Shown here piece by piece: positions 13,819 to 18,991 of a stretch of DNA of 18,991 nucleotides (positions are counted from its first letter, which is position 1; each line of letters opens with the position of its first letter). A program made the translations under genes and the position numbers. The notes beneath the pieces were generated by a model. That model was not told the origin of the DNA. It saw only the letters and a list, made by a program, of their open reading frames with translations, and did not search any database. Source of the stretch: an uncultured Eubacteriales bacterium (GTDB lineage: Bacteria > Bacillota > Clostridia > Oscillospirales > CAG-272); assembly GCA_934462825.1 (NCBI GenBank), contig CAKSIP010000032.1, positions 1 through 18,991 of the forward strand. The letters are read 5' to 3'.

Positions 13819-16755
13819 ATGGCACAAGAGTTTTTCACTAAGAGACCGACCGTCACACCAACCATTTACGCCTATTCCCTGCCCGGTGTCGCATCACATA
13901 CAGGATATATCAAGGTTGGGTACACCGAGCGCGACGCGGAAAAGCGCATTTGGGAGCAAACACATACAAGCGGTATCAAGCCACAGATCCTCTACCAAGA
14001 GTCTGCCATGTGCCCGGACGGCTCCTGCTTCACCGACCACGATGTACATAGGATCCTTGCCCGCAAGGGGTTCGAACGCCTGAACGCAGGCGATGACCGC
14101 AATGAGTGGTTCCGCTGCACGGTCCATGATGTCCAAACCGCCGTTACAGAACTGAAAACCGGGATTCGCCTGGACGGAGAGCGCACAGCGACTTTCCGTA
14201 TGCGCCCCGAACAGGTACGCGCGGTTGAAAGGACGGCAGAATACTTCCGGAAAGCAGAGACGGACGGCTCCGGGCAGACCCCCAAATTCTTATGGAACGC
14301 AAAAATGCGTTTCGGCAAAACCTTCGCCGCTTATGAGCTCGCGAAGAAAATGGGTTATACCAAAATTCTGGTCCTAACCTTCAAACCTGCCGTTGAATCG
14401 GCATGGCGTGAAGACCTCCTGACCCACATCGACTTTGACGGTTGGCAGTTTGTCTCCAACAAAGACGCGCACATGGGAGACATGAACATCGACCGCCAGT
14501 ATGAGATTGCGGACAAGTCGCGCCCGATCGTCGTATTCGGTTCTTTCCAGGATCTGCTCGGCACCAACGACACCGGCGGCATCAAAGCCAAAAACGAATT
14601 CATCCATACGACCAACTGGGATCTCGTCATTTTCGACGAGTATCATTTCGGCGCATGGCGTGAAAACGTCAAAAAGCTCTTTGAGAACCAGGACGAAGAA
14701 GAAAACGCAGACTTTGATGCCGAAAAGTACAGTGCCGAGGAAGCCGGCAACGCCTATAACGAAACCTTTCTCCCCATCACGACAAGCCACTATCTGTTTC
14801 TCTCCGGCACGCCATTCCGCGCTATCAACTCCGGCGAGTTCATCGAAGATCAGATCTATTGCTGGACATATTCCGACGAGCAACGCGCGAAAGAGACCTG
14901 GATCGGCTCCGGCAACCCCTATCTCTCGCTGCCCCGAATGGTAATGCTGACATACCGTATCCCCGATAGCATCCGACAGATCGCCATGCAGGGGGAATTC
15001 AACGAATTTGACCTGAACGTATTTTTCTCTGCCAAAGGCAAAGGCGAAGACGCGCGTTTTATCTTCGAGAACGAGGTGCAGAAATGGCTGGATCTCATCC
15101 GCGGCTCTTACCTCCCCTCCGGCGTGGATGATCTGAAACTTGGGCAGGACAAACGCCCCCCCATGCCCTACTCTGACACGCGTCTCCTGAATGTCCTCTC
15201 GCACACGCTGTGGTTCTTACCGAACGTCGCCTCCTGTTATGCCATGTACAACCTGCTATCGCAGAAGCAGAACGTTTTCTATCACGATTACAAAATCAAC
15301 GTCTGTGCCGGGACACGGGCGGGCATCGGACTTGATGCACTCGCACCGGTGCAAAAATCTATGGGGGATCCTCTTGAGACCAAGACCATCACGCTCTCTT
15401 GCGGCAAGCTGACGACGGGGGTTACGATACGCCCCTGGACGGGTGTATTCATGCTCCGCAATCTCAAATCCCCGGAGACCTACTTCCAGACCGCTTTCCG
15501 CGTACAATCACCTTGGGAAATCACCGACGAAACGGGCAACAGGACAATCATCAAGCAGGAATGTTATGTCTTTGACTTTGCCCTTGACCGGGCACTCCGG
15601 CAAATCTCCGACTATTCCTGCCGTCTGGATGTGGGGGACACCAGCCCGGAGAAAAAAGTAGCAGAGTTCATCAATTTTCTGCCTGTTCTCGCCTACGACG
15701 GCAGCACCATGCGGCAGATCAACGCGCAGGATGTCCTGGATATTGCCCTGGCAGGCACCAGTGCCACGCTACTCGCCAAGCGGTGGGAATCGGCGCTGCT
15801 CGTCAATGTGGACAACGCCACGCTGGGGCGCCTGCTCGCGAATGAAGATGCCATGAGAGCGCTGGAGAGCATTGAGGGGTTCCGCTCCCTCAACAGCGAC
15901 ATCCAAACCATCATCAACAAGTCCGAAGCGGTCAAGAAAGCAAAAAAAGAGGGAGAAGAAAAACTCTCTCCCAAAGAAAAAAAGGAACTCTCCGACGAAG
16001 AAAAAGACTACAAGTCGCGGCGTAAGCAGATTCAGGAGAAGCTCATCAAATTCGCCACCCGCGTCCCGGTCTTCATGTATCTGACGGACTATCGAGAACA
16101 GACCCTGCGCGATGTTATCACGCAGCTGGAGCCCGGGCTCTTCAAAAAAGTGACCGGACTCAATGTCAAAGACTTTGAGCTACTCTGCTCCCTCGGCGTA
16201 TTCAACGCAAGCCTCATGAACGACGCTATCTTCAAATTCAAGCGGTACGAGGACGCCAGCCTTTCCTACACAGGCATCGACAAGCATCGTGGTGAAGACA
16301 TCGGCGGCTGGGACACCGTTATCCGTCGCGAGGAATATGCGAAGCTGTTTTACAATCAGCAGGCGACACTAACAAGTGACCGTGACGACGAGGCAATTGC
16401 TGACGAGGAGGCGCCGGAAAGTTCGGCATCGCCCCGTGCAAATGCTCCTGCACCCACCGCAGCGGCAAGCAAGGTCCCCGCTCTCGTTACGGAGCAATAC
16501 CTTGAAAAAAACGCCGGAATACGGACAATGCCGGCGATGCCCGCCACGCCCACAGAGGCAGTGCCACCCGTACCCGAATTGCACGAGGGCGATACTGTCT
16601 TGCATAAAAATTTCGGATGCGGCACTGTATTCAAATTCGACCGTGCGCGGAAATATATTTATGTCCGCTTTACCGGCGGTGAAAAGACTTTCGTCTTCCC
16701 TGACGCATTCCGTGCAGGATTCCTTGCAATACCGGACGAGAAAAAAACGTCATGA
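13819..16755 (+). CDS. T5orf172 (GIY-YIG-like) nuclease fused to SF2 helicase, restriction subunit
   Basis: A 978-residue protein that is the probable cleaving and translocating subunit. Residues 12-110 match the T5orf172 nuclease domain (TIYAYSLPG, YIKVGYTERDAEKRI, FTDHDVHRILARKGFERL, NEWF). The helicase core follows: RPEQVRAVE (Q-motif-like, 129-137), Walker A variant AKMRFGKTFAA (161-171), DEYHFG (273-278, motif II), LSGTPFRA (328-335, motif III), TTGVTIRPW (532-540, motif V) and ETYFQTAFRVQSPW (553-566, motif VI). Residues about 700-745 are a lysine/glutamate-rich coiled coil, 851-920 a flexible Ala/Pro-rich linker, and 921-970 a compact beta domain (GDTVLHKNFGCGTV and FPDAFRAGFL) like those ending some UvrD helicases. 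It starts six bases after the methyltransferase stop. Specificity is probably given by the methyltransferase subunits. Confidence 0.88.
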   Translation: MAQEFFTKRPTVTPTIYAYSLPGVASHTGYIKVGYTERDAEKRIWEQTHTSGIKPQILYQESAMCPDGSCFTDHDVHRILARKGFERLNAGDDRNEWFRCTVHDVQTAVTELKTGIRLDGERTATFRMRPEQVRAVERTAEYFRKAETDGSGQTPKFLWNAKMRFGKTFAAYELAKKMGYTKILVLTFKPAVESAWREDLLTHIDFDGWQFVSNKDAHMGDMNIDRQYEIADKSRPIVVFGSFQDLLGTNDTGGIKAKNEFIHTTNWDLVIFDEYHFGAWRENVKKLFENQDEEENADFDAEKYSAEEAGNAYNETFLPITTSHYLFLSGTPFRAINSGEFIEDQIYCWTYSDEQRAKETWIGSGNPYLSLPRMVMLTYRIPDSIRQIAMQGEFNEFDLNVFFSAKGKGEDARFIFENEVQKWLDLIRGSYLPSGVDDLKLGQDKRPPMPYSDTRLLNVLSHTLWFLPNVASCYAMYNLLSQKQNVFYHDYKINVCAGTRAGIGLDALAPVQKSMGDPLETKTITLSCGKLTTGVTIRPWTGVFMLRNLKSPETYFQTAFRVQSPWEITDETGNRTIIKQECYVFDFALDRALRQISDYSCRLDVGDTSPEKKVAEFINFLPVLAYDGSTMRQINAQDVLDIALAGTSATLLAKRWESALLVNVDNATLGRLLANEDAMRALESIEGFRSLNSDIQTIINKSEAVKKAKKEGEEKLSPKEKKELSDEEKDYKSRRKQIQEKLIKFATRVPVFMYLTDYREQTLRDVITQLEPGLFKKVTGLNVKDFELLCSLGVFNASLMNDAIFKFKRYEDASLSYTGIDKHRGEDIGGWDTVIRREEYAKLFYNQQATLTSDRDDEAIADEEAPESSASPRANAPAPTAAASKVPALVTEQYLEKNAGIRTMPAMPATPTEAVPPVPELHEGDTVLHKNFGCGTVFKFDRARKYIYVRFTGGEKTFVFPDAFRAGFLAIPDEKKTS

Positions 16756-16833
16756 TTTCCGCCCCCGATTATGCTTTGATCCCGTGTGCCCCTGATTGAA
16801 TCGTGCGGCCCCATACAAACTCATATAAAATCG

Positions 16834-16872
16834 GAGCGATACAAAACCGGAAACCGGAGGTATCGCTCTTTT
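16834..16872 (+). terminator. Terminator of the R-M operon
   Basis: GAGCGATAC (16834-16842) and GTATCGCTC (16860-16868) form a perfect 9-bp stem, with two CCGG copies in the loop, followed by TTTT. It stands about 80 bases after the helicase stop, in front of the convergent small gene. Confidence 0.8.
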
Positions 16873-16878
16873 GCCCTT

Positions 16879-17211
16879 TCACAGAAAGTGCTGTAACAGC
16901 TCTTGATAGGCTTTCTCTCCAATTTTTGCAATGCAGTGGTTTTTTAACCCATTAATATACTCAGGAAGCATTGCGTATAATTCCTCATCGCTGAACAATT
17001 CCCACGGCTTTTGTATTACAGAACCGCATTGCATCCTGATTGCCTCCTGTATTTTGTCGCACGCTATTTTTTGTGCCTCAACGAATGCTTGAATCAATCC
17101 GTTGCGGTCCGGATTCCGTTTTTGAAATTGCAATTTTCCCATACAATCAAGAAGCCTTGCATACTCCTCCTGTTCCATGCAATGGCGTATGTCTTCGAAC
17201 GCAGAACTCAC
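16879..17211 (-). CDS. 110-residue helical protein, unknown function
   Basis: A small soluble protein, probably all alpha-helical, on the - strand with a GTG start at 17211 and AAAGGGGGG seven bases before it. Sequence marks include FEDIRHCMEQEEYARLLDCM at the N terminus and KPWELFSDEELYAMLPEYI near residues 68-86. I do not recognise a family and see no signal peptide or membrane segment. It is convergent with the R-M operon and shares no promoter with it. An AT-rich stretch upstream (17285-17310, with TATAAT on the - strand) probably contains its promoter. Confidence 0.6.
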   Translation of the reverse strand: MSSAFEDIRHCMEQEEYARLLDCMGKLQFQKRNPDRNGLIQAFVEAQKIACDKIQEAIRMQCGSVIQKPWELFSDEELYAMLPEYINGLKNHCIAKIGEKAYQELLQHFL

Positions 17212-17345
17212 TTTAATGCCCCCCTTTCGTTACGATTCTTGGCTTTCTAAAATCCAACCTTCATGTGCCACATTAAGCAGTGATGTTAACTTATTATATT
17301 ATAACATACTTGAAACAACATTTCCACCTGTTCAAGGATATTGAA

Positions 17346-17427
17346 GCCCCCACTTGTTTCAACAAGCACACGCGCCGGTGTCACGACCAAAAGTACGACC
17401 AATGTCAGCCGGTACTACCCCAATATC
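17346..17427 (-). repeat. Diverged copy of the 7652-7733 hairpin-flanking sequence
   Basis: Read on the - strand this segment keeps two ATTGG boxes at the same 21-base spacing. It also keeps the block GCGTGTGCTTGT and then ACAAGTG; over the aligned 42 bases after the second ATTGG start, 29 match. The right hairpin arm found at 7749-7769 is absent. It lies in an otherwise gene-free stretch (17212-17616), where I see no coding sequence. Confidence 0.5.
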
Positions 17428-17474
17428 CGCACATACCATGAATCTTTGTTCCGACCGCTCGGGCAATCGAAAAG

Positions 17475-17512
17475 AATAGCAAAAGGAATATTCATAGTTT
17501 CGGCTATTTTTT
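17475..17512 (+). terminator. Possible weak terminator
   Basis: AATAGC (17475-17480) pairs with GCTATT (17503-17508), followed by more T. The loop is long (22 bases), so this is a weak candidate. Confidence 0.3.
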
Positions 17513-17541
17513 GCCGTTTATAAAATTTAGCCGCGATTCTG

Positions 17542-17570
17542 TTGACTATGGTGTGCGAATCGGTTATAAT
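17542..17570 (+). promoter_or_regulatory. Near-consensus sigma-A promoter of the AAA+ ATPase gene
   Basis: TTGACT (17542-17547) and TATAAT (17565-17570) with a 17-base spacer; predicted start near 17577, giving a leader of about 40 bases. Confidence 0.88.
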
Positions 17571-17616
17571 ATAATCAGTCATCATTCACTTGCCCAACAC
17601 CGGTACGGAGGCGTTT

Positions 17617-18846
17617 ATGAAATACATCGAACGGCACATGGAAAAAAGAATCATGGCGTTGTCGGAGTCCTATTCTGCCATTCTGCTCACAGGTCCGCGG
17701 CAATCGGGAAAGACGACCATGCTCCGCTCCCTCGCTGAAAAAGAAAACAAAGGGCGTGAATATGTGTCCCTCGACGACCTCGCCACGCGCGATATGGCGA
17801 AAAATGATCCTGCCCTTTTCCTGCAGATGCACAAGCCGCCCGTACTGATTGACGAGGTACAGTACGCGCCGGAGCTTTTCACCTATATCAAGATCCACAT
17901 TGACGAGCATCACAACCCGGGGGATTTCTGGATGACCGGCTCACAGATCTTCCGCCTCATGCGTGGCGTGCAGGAATCTCTGGCCGGGCGGGTGGCACTG
18001 CTGCACATGTCACCCCTGTCGCAACGTGAAATCATCGGTGCCGACTGCGTACCGTTCACGACGGATACGGAAACGCTGATTGAGGAGTGCAGAAAAATCT
18101 CCCCTGTCGATACCCCTGCCCTCTTTGAACGCATCTGGCGCGGCTCCATGCCGGGGATCGTATCCGGGCTCTATCCGGACCGCAATATGTATTATTCGTC
18201 CTACCTCTCCACCTATGTGGAACGTGATGTGCGGGATATTTCCGGGACGGTCAATGCCCTCAAATTCAATCGGTTCATCACCGCAGTCGCCGCGAGAACT
18301 TCGCAGTTGCTGAACTATCAGGCGCTCGCCGAAGATGCGGAAATTGATATTCAGACCTCCAAAGCGTGGGCCAATATTCTTGAAACGCTCGGTATCATTT
18401 TTCTCCTGCACCCGTATTCCAACAATGTATTGAAGCGCACAATCAAAACACCCAAAGTCTATTTTTACGACACAGGGCTGGTCTGCTATCTCACAAAATG
18501 GTCATCGCCGGAGGTGGCAGAGAGCGGCGCCATGAGCGGTGCCCTGCTTGAAAACTTTACAGTCTCCGAAATCGTAAAGGGCTACCAGAACGCCGGGCTG
18601 GAACCGTATCTCTACTTTTATCGTGACCGCGACGCGAAAGAAATTGATGTCATCCTGGAGGGAGACGGCAAGCTCTGCCCCCTGGAAATCAAGAAAACCG
18701 CTACACCCGACAAGCGCATCATCCGTACCTTCGGCGTCATCGACAGATCCCCCCTGCAACTCGGTACCGGTGCTGTCCTCTGCATGGCGGAGCAGCTCGG
18801 GGCATTTGACAGGGAGAATCTCATCGTACCGATCTGGGCGATATAA
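17617..18846 (+). CDS. AAA+ ATPase, AAA_14/DUF4143 family
   Basis: A 409-residue ATP-binding protein. The AAA_14 domain has Walker A GPRQSGKTT (residues 26-34), Walker B PPVLIDEVQYAP (74-85, Asp79 and Glu80), and the sensor segment WMTGSQ. The C-terminal DUF4143 part includes SYLSTYVERDVRDI, KVYFYDTGLVCYL and a PD-(D/E)xK-like block, KEIDVIL followed by PLEIKKT, which resembles a degenerate or active Mrr-type nuclease fold. ATG 17617 is six bases after ACGGAGG; an upstream in-frame start at 17590 lies before that site. Proteins of this family occur in many copies in anaerobic bacteria and archaea; their role is not established, and both defence and DNA-transaction functions have been proposed. 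It has its own strong promoter. Confidence 0.9.
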   Translation: MKYIERHMEKRIMALSESYSAILLTGPRQSGKTTMLRSLAEKENKGREYVSLDDLATRDMAKNDPALFLQMHKPPVLIDEVQYAPELFTYIKIHIDEHHNPGDFWMTGSQIFRLMRGVQESLAGRVALLHMSPLSQREIIGADCVPFTTDTETLIEECRKISPVDTPALFERIWRGSMPGIVSGLYPDRNMYYSSYLSTYVERDVRDISGTVNALKFNRFITAVAARTSQLLNYQALAEDAEIDIQTSKAWANILETLGIIFLLHPYSNNVLKRTIKTPKVYFYDTGLVCYLTKWSSPEVAESGAMSGALLENFTVSEIVKGYQNAGLEPYLYFYRDRDAKEIDVILEGDGKLCPLEIKKTATPDKRIIRTFGVIDRSPLQLGTGAVLCMAEQLGAFDRENLIVPIWAI

Positions 18847-18918
18847 TTTGTGATTTGAAAAACCGTTTTGCTACCGTGCGGCTCAATTCACACCATCGCA
18901 GTTTCACCAAACGTTGAT

Positions 18919-18950
18919 TTCTCGAACCACCTCACAAAGGGGTTGGAGAA
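18919..18950 (+). other. Weak hairpin after the ATPase gene
   Basis: TTCTC and AACC (from 18919) pair with GGTT and GAGAA (to 18950) with small internal mismatches, without a following T-tract. A palindrome CTTCCGATCGGAAG lies at 18974-18987, where the window ends. No coding sequence is seen after 18846. Confidence 0.25.
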
Positions 18951-18991
18951 TCGCAAACAAAAACGGAGAGTTGCTTCCGATCGGAAGTGGC

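Noticed and set aside
14374..15204. Long - strand open frame opposite the helicase gene
   Set aside because: It is an antisense shadow of a strongly conserved helicase, without a start signal or recognisable motifs.
1..18991. CRISPR arrays, rRNA or tRNA genes
   Set aside because: No regularly spaced repeats and no tRNA-like or rRNA-like sequence were found on reading through both strands.

Overview
The window looks like an accessory, defence-rich stretch of a chromosome from a Bacillota bacterium, probably a Negativicute such as a Selenomonas or Megasphaera relative. This is inferred from strong AGGAGG-type ribosome binding sites, sigma-A promoters with 17-bp spacers, moderate GC in the core genes, and the gene families present. 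The taxon is not proven by the sequence.

Left part (1-5370): a sugar/export cluster, all on the + strand. It holds an AraC-family regulator, a MATE efflux transporter with its own good promoter, and a GH2 beta-galactosidase-like enzyme. The GH2 gene carries two in-frame nonsense codons near its 3' end, after which the same frame continues to 5149.

Middle-left (5150-8150): AT-richer relics of mobile and defence DNA. A degraded DUF3847-like gene (usual companion of MobA/MobL relaxases) lies here. Next to it, on the - strand, is an intact abortive-infection C-terminal-domain (Abi_C) protein. It sits directly downstream of a scar in which the first ~35 codons of a cytosine-C5 methyltransferase are fused to the last ~60 codons of an HNH-type endonuclease, so an old restriction-modification locus has lost its middle. 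A non-coding segment with long nested hairpins (7698-7769, 7844-7908) resembles a mobilisation origin; a diverged copy of its left part lies at 17346-17427.

Middle (8100-10400): a type IV toxin-antitoxin pair, AbiEi/AbiEii, whose promoter -10 box sits at the exact centre of a 47-bp dyad. A two-gene - strand operon of small proteins (54 and 99 residues) follows, with a promoter overlapped by two GTTTAYAAAC palindromes spaced 21 bp. There is also a perfect 22-bp hairpin and one copy of a structured dispersed repeat whose other copy, inverted, lies at 5254.

Right-middle (10512-16870): the most interesting unit. A tyrosine recombinase is followed five bases after its stop by a 28-bp sequence that recurs as a perfect inverted copy 112 bp further on. 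The enclosed segment carries a sigma-A promoter pointing rightward and a terminator-like hairpin whose U-tract faces leftward. Immediately downstream starts a three-gene restriction-modification operon: a methyltransferase-like protein without NPPY, an Eco57I-type N6-adenine methyltransferase, and a 978-residue T5orf172 (GIY-YIG-like) nuclease-helicase. I infer that the recombinase flips the segment and switches the operon between ON (present orientation) and OFF.

Right end (16879-18991): a small unknown - strand gene, a gene-poor stretch, and an AAA+ ATPase of the AAA_14/DUF4143 family with a near-consensus promoter.
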